Position numbers and translations under genes: made by a program. From Actinomyces sp. 432 (GTDB taxonomy: Bacteria > Actinomycetota > Actinomycetes > Actinomycetales > Actinomycetaceae), in contig NZ_CP025249.1 of NCBI RefSeq assembly GCF_009930875.1, positions 2,914,001 to 2,978,000 of the forward strand: a DNA stretch of 64,000 nt. Reading direction: 5' to 3'. Below the pieces are notes generated by a model. That model made no database searches. It was not told the origin of the DNA and saw only the letters and a list, made by a program, of their open reading frames with translations. Each line of letters starts with the position of its first letter. The stretch's first letter is position 1. Below, piece after piece: positions 33,678-42,489 of the stretch.

Positions 33678-34100
33678 ATGGCCCACGCAAAGCAACTCCG
33701 CACAGTCGACCGCCTAGCCCAGTCGCTCCTTGCCGACGCGGTACGCAGCGCCGGCGTCAAGCACGCGGACATCGGCGCTAGGACCGGCCTGTCCCAGAAC
33801 CGGGTATCGAAGATCCTGCGCCTGGACACACCGCCCGCCACCGTCGGCGAGATCGCAGCCATCGCGGGCGCCATCGGGTACAGCGCCGCCGAGATAATCG
33901 GGCGAGCGGAGGCAATCGCCGCCAGCGATCCCGACTGGGCCGACGTCGTGCAGATCGACGATCAGGAGCCCAGTGGCGACGCCGAGGTGGTGCAGCTGCG
34001 GCCAGGCTGGCCCGAGGGACTCCCCCCGGCCGAGGAGCTGGCCGCACAGGACCAGCCGGGCGCCGAGCAGGAGGACGAGGAGGGCATGTGGACGCCCTAG
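33678..34100 (+). CDS. CI-like phage repressor (XRE family)
   Basis: 140 residues from ATG 33678 (MAHAKQLRTVDRLAQSLLAD); an ATG at 33660 would add six residues. HTH about residues 20-75: VRSAGVKHADIGARTGLSQN and RVSKILRLDTPPATVGEIAA. The C-terminus is acidic and disordered (DAEVVQLRPGWPEG, EQEDEEGMWTP) with no LexA-type peptidase, so control must come from outside, matching the metallopeptidase gene downstream. TTGCGT and GATGAT (17-base spacer) would start transcription at about the ATG, suggesting a leaderless message. It presumably binds O1-O3 and keeps the early operon silent. Confidence 0.85.
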   Translation: MAHAKQLRTVDRLAQSLLADAVRSAGVKHADIGARTGLSQNRVSKILRLDTPPATVGEIAAIAGAIGYSAAEIIGRAEAIAASDPDWADVVQIDDQEPSGDAEVVQLRPGWPEGLPPAEELAAQDQPGAEQEDEEGMWTP

Positions 34101-34120
34101 CCCGCGAGCACACACAAATA

Positions 34121-34160
34121 GCGGCCCCGCTTGTAATCCGGCGATTACAAGCGGGGCCGC
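34121..34160. terminator. Perfect 18-bp hairpin after the repressor gene
   Basis: Arms GCGGCCCCGCTTGTAATC (34121-34138) and its complement (34143-34160), loop CGGC, 20 bases after the repressor stop. Very stable; no T-tract. It may reduce read-through into the metallopeptidase gene or protect the mRNA end. Confidence 0.75.
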
Positions 34161-34197
34161 AATACATGTCAGTGGTCGGGGCTAGCGTCCCCCGGTC

Positions 34198-34575
34198 GTG
34201 AGACCATCCCTAGATGCCGTGCTCGCCACCGCCGCCGGGCAGGGTGTGGCCGTGAGGTGGCTGCCTCTCGCCGGCACGGGCTGGCGCGGCTGCTACCACC
34301 AGCCCACCCGCACCATCTACCTGCGCGCGGGCATGAGCGACCGCCTCGCCGTGGCGACGCTCATGCACGAGCTGGAGCACGCGGCCCGTGGGGACGACGG
34401 ACACCAGGGCCGGGCGGTGGAGGCACGGATCGACCGGGCCGTGGCGTGCAGGCTCATCACGCCGTCGGAGTACCGGGCTGCGGAGGCGCTGGTGGGGCCG
34501 CACCCGGGGGCGCTGGCCGTCGAGCTGGACGTGCCCCGGTGGGTGGTGGACGCGTACCGGACCACCCTCCGGTAG
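34198..34575 (+). CDS. ImmA/IrrE-family metallopeptidase
   Basis: 125 residues from GTG 34198. Zinc peptidase motif HELEHAARGDD (HExxH, about residues 61-65), preceded by the strand TRTIYLRAGMSDRLAVATLM. C-terminal part contains AVELDVPRWVVDAYRTTLR. In ICEBs1 and related phages ImmA cuts the ImmR repressor to trigger excision. Here it follows an HTH repressor that lacks its own protease domain, so the pair likely forms such a switch. It is the last prophage gene before the tRNA. Confidence 0.88.
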   Translation: MRPSLDAVLATAAGQGVAVRWLPLAGTGWRGCYHQPTRTIYLRAGMSDRLAVATLMHELEHAARGDDGHQGRAVEARIDRAVACRLITPSEYRAAEALVGPHPGALAVELDVPRWVVDAYRTTLR

Positions 34576-34679
34576 GTCACGGTCAGGCCACAGACGAGAT
34601 GGCTAGCACAGTGGCTATCATCCGCCCGACCCGGCACCTCGCCCCTGTTGGTGGCCCCGCATGATGACGCGGAAAAACA

Positions 34680-34755
34680 TGGAGCCGCGTGTCGGACTCG
34701 AACCGACGACCTGCTGTTTACAAGACAGCTGCTCTACCAACTGAGCTAACGCGGC
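34680..34755 (-). tRNA. tRNA-Thr (anticodon TGT), likely prophage attachment site
   Basis: 76 bases, cloverleaf intact: acceptor GCCGCGT/ACGCGGC, D-arm GCTC..GAGC, anticodon stem GCTGT/ACAGC with loop CTTGTAA, T-arm with GGTTCGAGTCC, discriminator T and encoded CCA at 34682-34680. The anticodon TGT reads ACA. The 3' end faces the prophage, the usual arrangement when a phage integrates into a tRNA 3' end and restores it. The other att copy would lie left of the window. Confidence 0.95.
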
Positions 34756-34862
34756 ATGCGGGGTGAGCTTACCCGGTCCCGCCCGGAACGCCCACAACTG
34801 CTCCGCACGGCACCGGACACGACCCTGCGCGGGCATTGCCGGGACGGCAGTAACTACTGCGG

Positions 34863-35705
34863 CTACTGCGCGGAGGAACCGGAGCCTCCCCGGATGCGGT
34901 CGGTGATGCCGGTCTCCGTGGCGATATCGGTCAGCTCAAGCTTCTCGCTTCCCAGGGCGACTGTCGGCGTGCCGGTGATCGCGGCCTCCGCGAAGGTCTT
35001 GTCACACAGGTCGAGCCAGGCGCCATAGGTGTTCGCCGTGATGGCGGAGGCGATCTGCTCGACGACGGCATCGCCGACGCCCGCCTCTGTCGCAGCCTGC
35101 GTGACCGACTCGGCGTTGATGGCCGAGAAGTCCCCGCGGGCGTAGATCTCTGAGAATCGAGTCATGACCGCATGGTGGAAGGCGAACGCGGAGGTCGGCT
35201 CCTGATCCAGGACCACGCCCATGGCATTGCACACCATGTCACTCCAGCTGTTCCCGAGGGACCGCGAAGTGTGCAGCACCAGGTTGATCGTGCCGTCACC
35301 CAGTAGCGTCTCGATCTCCGTCTTGTGGAGTTCCTCGAAGTTGGCACAGTGGTGGCAGGAGTAGTCAAAGTAGATGTGCAGGTTCTGGGCGCCGTCCGTG
35401 CTAGTGCCGGGCTGGAGGTCGGAACCGAAGACGAGTGACCCGTCGGCACGAATGGTTGCCGGAATTCCGTCACCGCTGGCAAGGTCCGTCACGATCTTCC
35501 CACCCAGGGCTTCCTCATCGCGCCCGGCGATCACTACCGCGGCCACGGTTCCGGCTACGGCCAGCCCGCCTACGCCCAGGAAGCTGCGGCGCGTGATCCG
35601 GGCGCGGCGCTCCCGGCGCTCCTGCTCTTCACGCAGTGCCCGCGCCTTGGCACGGGCCGCCTCTCGACGCTCGGCCTTGGTGGGACGGGGCTGATTAGAG
35701 GCCAC
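34863..35705 (-). CDS. DsbA-family thioredoxin-like protein, membrane-anchored
   Basis: 280 residues. A charged N-terminal helix (about 1-38) is followed by RRSFLGVGGLAVAGTVAAVV, a twin-arginine-like signal or anchor. The extracytoplasmic domain has the thioredoxin active site DYSCHHCANF (CxxC at about 120-123) and the DsbA helical insert (DMVCNAMGVVLDQEPTSAFA). A cis-Pro loop is in AITGTPTVALG. Actinobacterial relatives form or shuffle disulfides in secreted proteins. First host gene after the tRNA. An extra Cys pair (VCNAM, LCDKT) may form a structural disulfide. Confidence 0.88.
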   Translation of the reverse strand: MASNQPRPTKAERREAARAKARALREEQERRERRARITRRSFLGVGGLAVAGTVAAVVIAGRDEEALGGKIVTDLASGDGIPATIRADGSLVFGSDLQPGTSTDGAQNLHIYFDYSCHHCANFEELHKTEIETLLGDGTINLVLHTSRSLGNSWSDMVCNAMGVVLDQEPTSAFAFHHAVMTRFSEIYARGDFSAINAESVTQAATEAGVGDAVVEQIASAITANTYGAWLDLCDKTFAEAAITGTPTVALGSEKLELTDIATETGITDRIRGGSGSSAQ

Positions 35706-35902
35706 GAATAACTCCTCGACTGGATCCTTCGGTGCGGTGCCGCCGCGAACCCTGCGGCGCCGACCAGCTTAAGCATTGTGCCTTGGAGCAGGCGGAAAGG
35801 CACGTCCCTGGGGCTGCGGCCTGCCTCACGCCACCGACAGGCGCACCCGCAGCACCCCGGCACAGGGGAACCAGAAGGAAGGCCAGATAACTAGATGGAG
35901 GG

Positions 35903-36043
35903 CTAGATGAAGTCGAAGGGCGTCATGCGGGCGAGCGGCACCGCCCCCATGACGAACAGGAGCACCACGCCCAGGGCGATCGCCGCGAATACCGCGGCGC
36001 CGATCAGCCGATTCGAGCGACTGCTGAGCAGCACGTCGATCAT
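35903..36043 (-). CDS. 46-residue membrane protein coupled to the kinase gene
   Basis: ATG 36043 overlaps the kinase stop (ATGA). MIDVLLSSRSNRLIGAAVFA then AIALGVVLLFVMGAVPLARM, one membrane segment, ending TPFDFI. Coupling to the kinase suggests a small partner or subunit. No family recognised. Confidence 0.6.
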   Translation of the reverse strand: MIDVLLSSRSNRLIGAAVFAAIALGVVLLFVMGAVPLARMTPFDFI

Positions 36044-37896
36044 GCGGGCGCCGCCCCGGCGGGTAGGCGCCCCCAGGGAATGAACCAGGACACCAGCATG
36101 TATGCGGCACTGGCGGGCACCAGGCAGAAGCCCACCCGGTGGTAGTCGCTCCACGAGGCCAGCACGGTGGCGCTGTCCGCCGGGCCGAATCCGAGTGCGT
36201 TGCCGGTGACGGAGAAGATCACTACGGCCACCAGCGCACCAACGGCGCAGGACGCTGCGGCCGCCGCCAGGGACCGCACCAGGTACCACGGCATTGACGC
36301 CCACATGCGCGAGTTGTCGGTGCCGGACACGTAGCCGTTCCTCAGACGGCGCCACCGACGGGCGTCATCCGCCCGCCCCACGGTGCCGGCAATCACGACC
36401 AGCAGGGAGAACGCCAGCCCAATCCACCCCGGAATGGGCAGCGACAACGCCACCAGCATCAGGAAGAAGACGGCTGCGACCGACCGGTGCCGCCTGGGCT
36501 CGAGCGCCCATTCGGGGACGGCCCCCGGCTGCGGGCTCGGCTGCACCTGCGGCGGGCTCGGCTGCACCTGGGGCGGCCTTACCGCTACCGCGCCCGAGTC
36601 CGCCTCTTGCCGGACGGGCACCGCACCGGTGCCCGGCGTGTACGACGGCGGCACCGCCCGGTCCACCGGGCCGGAGGTGACTGCGACGGCGTGCGGGGCA
36701 GGGCGCACAGCCCCCGCCGCGGAGGCGGAGGCCTCCACGCCGGCGGTGTCGGGCTGCGATGCCGGGGCGGAGAGGAATCCATATGCGCCTGGAGGGGCGG
36801 AGGACACCACCCCGTACCCGGAGGCCGTGCCGGCTGAGCTCTCTGAGCTCGCGGCGGTCACCGCTGCGGCGGCCGTCGGGCTGCTGGGGAGCGAGGGACC
36901 GGCGGGCCTGACCGGCGCGCCGTACCCCGGGCCCGCTACGGCCCCGTAGGTTCCGGTCGTGGTGTCCGACTCGTCCACCGCCGTATCCGGCACCGCCCGC
37001 GACAAGGCGTTCTCCCCGGTGCCGCCGTCGGCGATCTCATCAAGAACCTCCAGCAGCTCCGGCACGGACAGGCGGTCGGCGACGTCGGGCGCCAGCGCCA
37101 GCTTGAAGGCACGGGCGAGGGCGGGGTGCGTCTCCTCCAGGTCCCCCAGCTCCGGGGTGCCGGCATAGACCCGGCGGAACACCGCCTGCCAAGGGCCGGC
37201 GCCGAAGGGCGAGCGGCCCGTGATGGCGAACAGGATCACGCCCGCGCAGGCGTACCAGTCCACGTCCGGGGTGGGCTCACCGCCGTCGAGCATCTCGGGC
37301 GGGATGAAGCCGGGAGTGCCGGTGACCTGACCGGTCTGGGTGAGGCGGACGTCGTCGGCCACCTGCGCGATACCGAAGTCGATCAGCACCGGCCCCTGCA
37401 TCCCGAGCATCACGTTGGAGGGCTTCAGGTCGCGGTGAATCACGCCGGCGGCGTGCACGGCGGACAAGGAGTCGACCAGGCCGTGCGCGAGATCGGACAG
37501 GTCACGGATGTCGGTGTCCAGCCGGTAGACGCCCTCGTGGTCGACTTCGCTTTGCAGGGTGGGCCCGTCCACGAGCTCGGTGATGACGAAGGTGACGCCG
37601 GCGCCATCCGCGCCGTCGCCGGTCTCAATGTCGAGGATGCGGGCCACGCGGGAGTCCTTGACCCGGGCGAGCACGGCGGCCTCACGGTCCAGCCGCTTGC
37701 GGGCCATCGGGTCGGCCGCGATCTGCGGGTGGAGGATCTTCATGGCCACGTGCCGACCGTCTGCGTCAACGGCCTCCCAGACCACTCCCATGCCGCCCGC
37801 ACCCAGGCGGCGCAGGAGCCGGTAACCGCCGACGTCGGCTCCCGCGCGCAGTCCTGCCAGGGAGGCGGGCGTTGCGCTGTCGGGGCTGTGCGTCAT
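36040..37896 (-). CDS. Serine/threonine protein kinase with C-terminal membrane segments
   Basis: 618 residues. Kinase domain about 25-290: glycine loop RLGAGGMGVVWEAVD, catalytic Lys in HVAMKILHP, HRDLKPSNVMLG, DFGIAQ, then GTPGFIPPEMLDGG (activation loop end). A Pro/Ala/Ser/Thr-rich linker follows (about 300-445), then three or four hydrophobic segments including AAVFFLMLVALSLPIPGWIG and VRSLAAAAASCAVGALVAVV. Kinases of this type sense signals at the membrane and phosphorylate proteins in cell-wall and division control. No PASTA repeats, so it is not the classical PknB. Divergent from the MsmK gene with a 226-base gap. Confidence 0.9.
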   Translation of the reverse strand: MTHSPDSATPASLAGLRAGADVGGYRLLRRLGAGGMGVVWEAVDADGRHVAMKILHPQIAADPMARKRLDREAAVLARVKDSRVARILDIETGDGADGAGVTFVITELVDGPTLQSEVDHEGVYRLDTDIRDLSDLAHGLVDSLSAVHAAGVIHRDLKPSNVMLGMQGPVLIDFGIAQVADDVRLTQTGQVTGTPGFIPPEMLDGGEPTPDVDWYACAGVILFAITGRSPFGAGPWQAVFRRVYAGTPELGDLEETHPALARAFKLALAPDVADRLSVPELLEVLDEIADGGTGENALSRAVPDTAVDESDTTTGTYGAVAGPGYGAPVRPAGPSLPSSPTAAAAVTAASSESSAGTASGYGVVSSAPPGAYGFLSAPASQPDTAGVEASASAAGAVRPAPHAVAVTSGPVDRAVPPSYTPGTGAVPVRQEADSGAVAVRPPQVQPSPPQVQPSPQPGAVPEWALEPRRHRSVAAVFFLMLVALSLPIPGWIGLAFSLLVVIAGTVGRADDARRWRRLRNGYVSGTDNSRMWASMPWYLVRSLAAAAASCAVGALVAVVIFSVTGNALGFGPADSATVLASWSDYHRVGFCLVPASAAYMLVSWFIPWGRLPAGAAPA

Positions 37897-38122
37897 GGCG
37901 CCACAGTACCGGCAGCCGCCACAACCACCACGGACGTGAGGGGATTCACAGCCCTTTCAGAGTTTTCTGAGCTGCCGCGGGCTACCTGGAGTGCGCCGTC
38001 GTATGACAGAGTTGGTCCTGCCCGGGGGCAAACCGCTCCCGGCCCGTGTCAATGCGGACACGCATCGGCACCTTTCACCACGGATCGTCCGGCACGTACC
38101 TGCCGGTGAAGGGATACCCCTT

Positions 38123-39250
38123 ATGGCAACTGTCACTTTTGATCATGCCACCCGTATCTACCCGGGGAACGACACCCCGTCGGTGGACAGCCTGAACCTT
38201 GAGATCGCCGACGGCGAGTTCCTGGTTCTCGTAGGCCCCTCGGGCTGCGGAAAGTCGACCTCCCTGCGCATGCTCGCAGGGCTCGAGGACGTCAACTCCG
38301 GCCGCATCCTCATCGGCGACCGCGACGTGACCGACGTCCAGCCCAAGGACCGTGACATCGCCATGGTCTTCCAGAACTACGCCCTGTACCCGCACATGTC
38401 TGTGCACGACAACATGGGCTTCGCCCTCAAGATCGCCGGTACTCCCAAGGATGAGATCGACCGGCGCGTCAAGGAGGCCGCCAAGATCCTCGGCCTGACC
38501 GAGTACCTGGACCGCAAGCCGAAGGCACTGTCCGGTGGTCAGCGCCAGCGTGTGGCCATGGGCCGCGCCATCGTGCGCAAGCCCAAGGTCTTCCTGATGG
38601 ACGAGCCGCTGTCCAACCTGGACGCCAAGCTGCGCGTGCAGACGCGTACGCAGATCGCGTCCCTGCAGCGCTCGCTCGGCGTCACCACCGTCTACGTCAC
38701 CCACGACCAGACGGAGGCGCTGACCATGGGTGACCGCATCGCGGTCCTCAAGGACGGCGTGCTCCAGCAGGTCGGCACTCCGCGCGAGATGTACGACAAG
38801 CCGGCCAACGACTTCGTGGCGGGCTTCATCGGCTCCCCCGCCATGAACCTGGGCCGGTTCACGGTCAGCGACGGCGTTGCCTCCATCGGCGCCGCGCGCG
38901 TCCCGCTGTCCCGGGCCACGCTCGACGCCCTCGTCCCGGAGGACAACAACAAGGTCGTCATCGGCTTCCGCCCCGAGTCCCTCGAGGTTGTCTCCGCTGA
39001 GGACCAGCACTCCATCCCGGTGCGCCTGTCCTTCGTTGAGGAGCTGGGCAGCGACGCCTACATCTACGGCGAGCTGGTCGGCGCCGAGGGCTCAGAGGAC
39101 AAGCTCGGTTCCGGCGAGGACTCCAGCCAGATCATCGTCCGCGTGCCTCCGCGTACCGCGCCGGAGCCTGGTGAGACGGTGTACGTGCGCATCAAGCCGG
39201 GCGAGGAGCACATCTTCTCCGCCTCCACCGGCAAGCGTCTGCCCGCCTGA
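38123..39250 (+). CDS. msmK: ABC transporter ATP-binding protein, MsmK/UgpC type (sugar uptake)
   Basis: 375 residues from ATG 38123 with GAAGGGA upstream; the frame is open further 5' but a hairpin (38089-38106) precedes this start. Walker A GPSGCGKST, signature LSGGQRQRVAMG, Walker B VFLMDEPLSNLD, Q-loop FQNYALYPHMSV, H-loop VTHDQTEAL. The C-terminal 130 residues form the MalK-like OB domain (VVIGFRPESLEVVS, YVRIKPGEEHIFS). This single ATPase often energises several sugar ABC importers; no permease is beside it. Followed by long hairpins. Confidence 0.93.
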   Translation: MATVTFDHATRIYPGNDTPSVDSLNLEIADGEFLVLVGPSGCGKSTSLRMLAGLEDVNSGRILIGDRDVTDVQPKDRDIAMVFQNYALYPHMSVHDNMGFALKIAGTPKDEIDRRVKEAAKILGLTEYLDRKPKALSGGQRQRVAMGRAIVRKPKVFLMDEPLSNLDAKLRVQTRTQIASLQRSLGVTTVYVTHDQTEALTMGDRIAVLKDGVLQQVGTPREMYDKPANDFVAGFIGSPAMNLGRFTVSDGVASIGAARVPLSRATLDALVPEDNNKVVIGFRPESLEVVSAEDQHSIPVRLSFVEELGSDAYIYGELVGAEGSEDKLGSGEDSSQIIVRVPPRTAPEPGETVYVRIKPGEEHIFSASTGKRLPA

Positions 39251-39261
39251 GCCGGCCCGGC

Positions 39262-39347
39262 CGCCTGCGGGTTGCGTTCGCGTCCGCAGGCGCGGGAAGA
39301 CCAACCGGTTGGGCCCCGTTCCTCCGCGCGAGGGGCGGGGTCCAACC
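39262..39347 (+). terminator. Two hairpins after the MsmK gene
   Basis: CGCCTGCGG/CCGCAGGCG (39262-39270 with 39284-39292) and a longer one, GGTTGG.CCCCG with CGGGG.CCAACC (39307-39318 with 39336-39347). No T-tract, typical of high-GC terminators. Confidence 0.55.
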
Positions 39348-39511
39348 GCTCCGGCACCGTCCGACCCGCCTGCCTTCCCTGACGGGGCGGTTTTCAACGA
39401 AACCACATGTATCGTTCGCCATGATCCGATGACCACAAGGCGAGCGGCCTCGCCTGCAACGACCCGGCGCCGTCGCGGAGCGCTCCACGGCGGACCTGAG
39501 AGAATGCGCTC

Positions 39512-40885
39512 ATGCCCCAGTCCATGCAGATCACTGCGGCCACGATTGACCCGGCGCTGCTTGATCTCCCGTGGGAAATCCCATTGGAGGAGTGGCCGAC
39601 CGACGTGCTTGCCGCCCTCCCGCGGGGGCTGTCGCGCCACATTGTGCGCTTCGTGAACCTGTCCGAGCGGGTCATCGCCGTCAAGGAGATCGGCGAGGAG
39701 GTCGCTTACCGCGAGTACGAGCTGCTGCGGGACCTGGTCAGGCTCGGGGCGCCCTGCGTGACGCCGACGGCGGTCATCACCGGACGCAAGGGCCTGGACG
39801 GCTCCATCCTCAACTCGGTGCTGGTCACCGAGCACCTGTCCTACTCGCTGCCCTACCGGGCGCTGTTCAGCCAGTACATGCGCCCGGAGACCGCCACCCG
39901 CCTGATTGACGCCCTCGCCGTACTGCTGGTGCGCCTGCACCTACTGGGCTTCTACTGGGGGGACGTGTCCTTGTCCAACACGCTTTTCCGCCGTGATGCG
40001 GGCGCGTTTGCCGCCTATCTGGTGGACGCCGAGACCGGTGAGCTGCACACCGAGGGCCTGACCGAGGGCAAGCGGTTGTACGACATCGATATCGCCCGCA
40101 CAAACATCATCGGCGAGCTCATGGACTTGCAGGCCGGCGCCCTGCTGGAGCCCAGCGTGGACACCATTGAGGTGGGTGACCGGATCGTCAGCCGGTACAC
40201 GGAGCTGTGGGACGTGCTGACTGCGGAGGAGGCCTTTGACCTGGGTGAGCGGTGGCGAGTGCGCTCACGCATTGAGAAGCTGAACAAGTTGGGATTCGAC
40301 GTCGGCGAGCTGACCATGAAGACCGAGGCGGACGGCTCCGGCACGCGCATGGTCATTCAGCCGAAGGTTGTGGACGCCGGCTACTACCACCGCCGGATCA
40401 TGCGTCTGACCGGTCTGGATGTACAGGAGCGCCAGGGTCAGCGGATGCTCAACGACCTGGAGACCTTCCGTACGGTCACCGGCCGTAAGGATGAGCCTGT
40501 GGAGCAGGTGGCGCACGCCTGGTTGTCGGAGGTGTTCGAACCCACTATCTCCGCCGTCCCGATGGAACTACGGCGCAAGCTGGAGCCGGCGGAGATCTTC
40601 CACGAGGTGCTCGAGCACCGCTGGTACATGTCTGAGCAGAGCAGGCGCGATGTCACCACCGAGGAGGCCGTGGCGGACTACGTCAACACGGTTCTGCCGC
40701 AGCGCCCGGACGAGCAGGCGTACCTGTCGCTGGGCGACACCCAGGAGATGGAGGCCATCTTCAGCGACGACGAGCCCGTGCCCGCCGACGACGAGGAGTT
40801 CGCCGCCCTCGACGAGGCCACCGCCGCCGCCTTCGAGCTCAACCCCATGGGCTTCACCGCCGGCATGAAGTTCAAGGGCGAGTAG
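39512..40885 (+). CDS. DUF4032 protein (kinase-like fold)
   Basis: 457 residues. N-terminal half resembles a lipopolysaccharide-kinase-like fold: GLSRHIVRFVNLSERVIAVK (VxAVKEI, ATP-site Lys), EEVAYREYELLRDLVRLGAP, the catalytic-loop region LHLLGFYWGDVSLSNTLFRR and YLVDAETGELH, matching WGDxSLSN and D-x-E. The C-terminal half is the DUF4032 domain (KLNKLGFDVGELTMKTEADG, GQRMLNDLETFRTVTGRKDE, WYMSEQSRRDVTTEEAVADY). Widely kept in actinobacteria; substrate unknown. The end is acidic. Neighbouring genes give no pathway. Confidence 0.85.
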   Translation: MPQSMQITAATIDPALLDLPWEIPLEEWPTDVLAALPRGLSRHIVRFVNLSERVIAVKEIGEEVAYREYELLRDLVRLGAPCVTPTAVITGRKGLDGSILNSVLVTEHLSYSLPYRALFSQYMRPETATRLIDALAVLLVRLHLLGFYWGDVSLSNTLFRRDAGAFAAYLVDAETGELHTEGLTEGKRLYDIDIARTNIIGELMDLQAGALLEPSVDTIEVGDRIVSRYTELWDVLTAEEAFDLGERWRVRSRIEKLNKLGFDVGELTMKTEADGSGTRMVIQPKVVDAGYYHRRIMRLTGLDVQERQGQRMLNDLETFRTVTGRKDEPVEQVAHAWLSEVFEPTISAVPMELRRKLEPAEIFHEVLEHRWYMSEQSRRDVTTEEAVADYVNTVLPQRPDEQAYLSLGDTQEMEAIFSDDEPVPADDEEFAALDEATAAAFELNPMGFTAGMKFKGE

Positions 40886-40949
40886 CGCCCCAGAAACCAT
40901 CGACGAGCGCGCAGCATCGTCGGCATTATTGACATCAAGGACCCTGACC

Positions 40950-41519
40950 ATGGGATGGCTAGAGACTCAGCCCATGCGCCGCTTCGAGGTGGCGGCGCCG
41001 CCGCGGGACGCAGTGCGCTTCGTCATTGATCAGCTGAGGCCGCGGGGCTTCTCCCTGGAGACCTGGGACCTGGACTCCGTGCTGGCCGCACGAGGGCCGT
41101 GGACCGGCGTGGTCCTGCGCGAGGGCAGTGAGGCCGGAAGCTTTTTGGCGGAGTACCTTGCCGAGGCATTTCCGTTCGCGCTCATTCTCCCCTGGGTACG
41201 CCGCCAGCACGGGCGCGTGCGCCTGGCGGTGCTGGCCCGCCCACTGCGCGACCGCGCGGCCAGCGAACTCATCTGCTGGCACTTCTCCCGCAATTCCGGA
41301 ACCCCGTGGAACCGTCCCAAGCACTTCACCATTGACGTTATGGAGGGCTTGACCGAGCCCCTGCACGCAGCGGGCCTGCTGCTGGCGGGGCCGGCCAAGC
41401 CATCCAACTGGAACACCTGGAAGACTCTTCCCACCGATCACCCGCTGCATCCTAAGCAGTGGCGCGCCATCAGCGGGGAGGCGCGGCGTCGCGGCCGTCG
41501 GCGTCGGGATGGCGCGTAG
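40950..41519 (+). CDS. Hypothetical protein, conserved-looking
   Basis: 189 residues from ATG 40950 with AAGGACC about 8 bases upstream; a TTG at 40929 would add seven residues. Contains VRFVIDQLRPRGFSLETWDL, FALILPWVRRQHGRVRLAVL and NRPKHFTIDVMEGLTEPLHA. Looks like a soluble alpha-beta protein with a basic tail (RRRGRRRRDGA). 64 bases after the DUF4032 gene and probably in its operon. No family recognised. Confidence 0.7.
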   Translation: MGWLETQPMRRFEVAAPPRDAVRFVIDQLRPRGFSLETWDLDSVLAARGPWTGVVLREGSEAGSFLAEYLAEAFPFALILPWVRRQHGRVRLAVLARPLRDRAASELICWHFSRNSGTPWNRPKHFTIDVMEGLTEPLHAAGLLLAGPAKPSNWNTWKTLPTDHPLHPKQWRAISGEARRRGRRRRDGA

Positions 41520-41911
41520 CCAGCGCGCCGTCGCGGATCACGTTGCAACCCGCCCTTCTCGACCAGGTGCGCCACCACGCCGCCGGTGAGTAGCGCCAAA
41601 TGTCCAGATTGATGACAAACGACGCTCAGCCCGCGATCCGCGCTGCATGAAACGGCGCAATTCCAACAACCCGTGAGCTCACCCCTGGGTGTCGGCAGGC
41701 GTTTGTCATCGATTTTGACACTGTACCGAGGGCTCCATAAGGCTTCTGCCGAATCACGGCCTTGGTCCTCCCAGCTGCACGCGCACGCCGGTGAGCACTC
41801 CGACGTCGTCAGCCGCCAGCACCAGCGCGCACAGAAAAGCCGCCATGGTGTGCGACCAGTAGGGCACGCGCATGCACGCGCTCGCCCCCGCGGATACGCG
41901 CGGCGCACCGC
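41520..41911. other. Intergenic stretch containing an inverted repeat element
   Basis: No convincing gene on either strand: the open frames lack ribosome sites and have shadow-like composition (Arg/Cys/Ser or Pro runs). The notable content is the inverted repeat pair at 41599-41722, listed separately. The two flanking genes converge here, the plus-strand 189-residue gene and the minus-strand islet gene. Confidence 0.6.
41599..41722. repeat. Inverted short-repeat element, copy A
   Basis: Left arm AATGTCCAGATTGATGACAA (41599-41618, continuing ACGAC to 41623); right arm is the opposite orientation, GTTTGTCATCGATTTTGACA (41701-41720, then CT). GATGACAAAC and GTTTGTCATC are exact complements. The same consensus in the same inverted layout occurs at 63763-63888, suggesting a dispersed non-coding element of about 125 bp. 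Confidence 0.6.
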
Positions 41912-42489
41912 CTAGTGGTGCGCCTCCCAACCCGCGGCACCGGCGACCAGCGACAGCAGGCCGTCGGCGGTTTCGAATACGGCACGCGCTACCTCACCGG
42001 GACTGCCGTCACGCGCCTCCACGGCGATAACCACCGAACGCGATGAGACCTCACCGCGCACCGGCAGTCGCTCCGCAATATGAGTGGCGAGGGAATGGTC
42101 GTAGGTGACCCGCTCCGAGGGCAGTCTCAGCGCCAGCCCCTGAAACGTGAATGGTCCGGCGTCCCGGCAGGCGGCATAGGCGCACTCGCAGATCAGGCTG
42201 ATGGTGGCGGGCGTCAGCTCCCGCGACACCCCACCTGGAACCAGCCGACGGCGCCGTCATCGACGAAGTCGTCGGCTGCGCCGCGAGGCAGGTCCCACCG
42301 GCCCTCCTCAATAGCCAGGCCCACACAGTCGGCCGGAGGCACCAGGTTCAGACCCCTGATCGCCGCCTCGCCGATCACACCGTAGGCTACGTCGTCAGAA
42401 CGGTTGGCCGCCCCGGCCGCTGTGCCCTCGCGGTGCCCGAGCACGCCGATCTCGAGTGTCAATAGCGACGAGTGGTTTACGGTTTGCAA
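41912..42489 (-). pseudogene. Unrecognised protein, probably one gene broken by a frameshift
   Basis: Two overlapping frames: 42489-42214 (with LTLEIGVLGHREGTAAGAAN, GEAAIRGLNLVPPADCVGLA, DFVDDGAVGWFQVG) and 42229-41912 (SRELTPATISLICECAYAAC, GLALRLPSERVTYDHSLATH, VFETADGLLSLVAGAAGWEA). One extra base in the CCCC at 42229-42232 fuses them into about 192 residues. Alternatively they are two coupled genes overlapping by 16 bases. The upstream frame lacks an ATG, starting at a TTG inside the end of the next gene. No family recognised; sits in a lower-GC islet. Confidence 0.5.

Noticed and set aside
41438..41908. 156-residue minus-strand frame
   Set aside because: Cys/Arg-rich shadow overlapping the repeat element and the end of a plus-strand gene.
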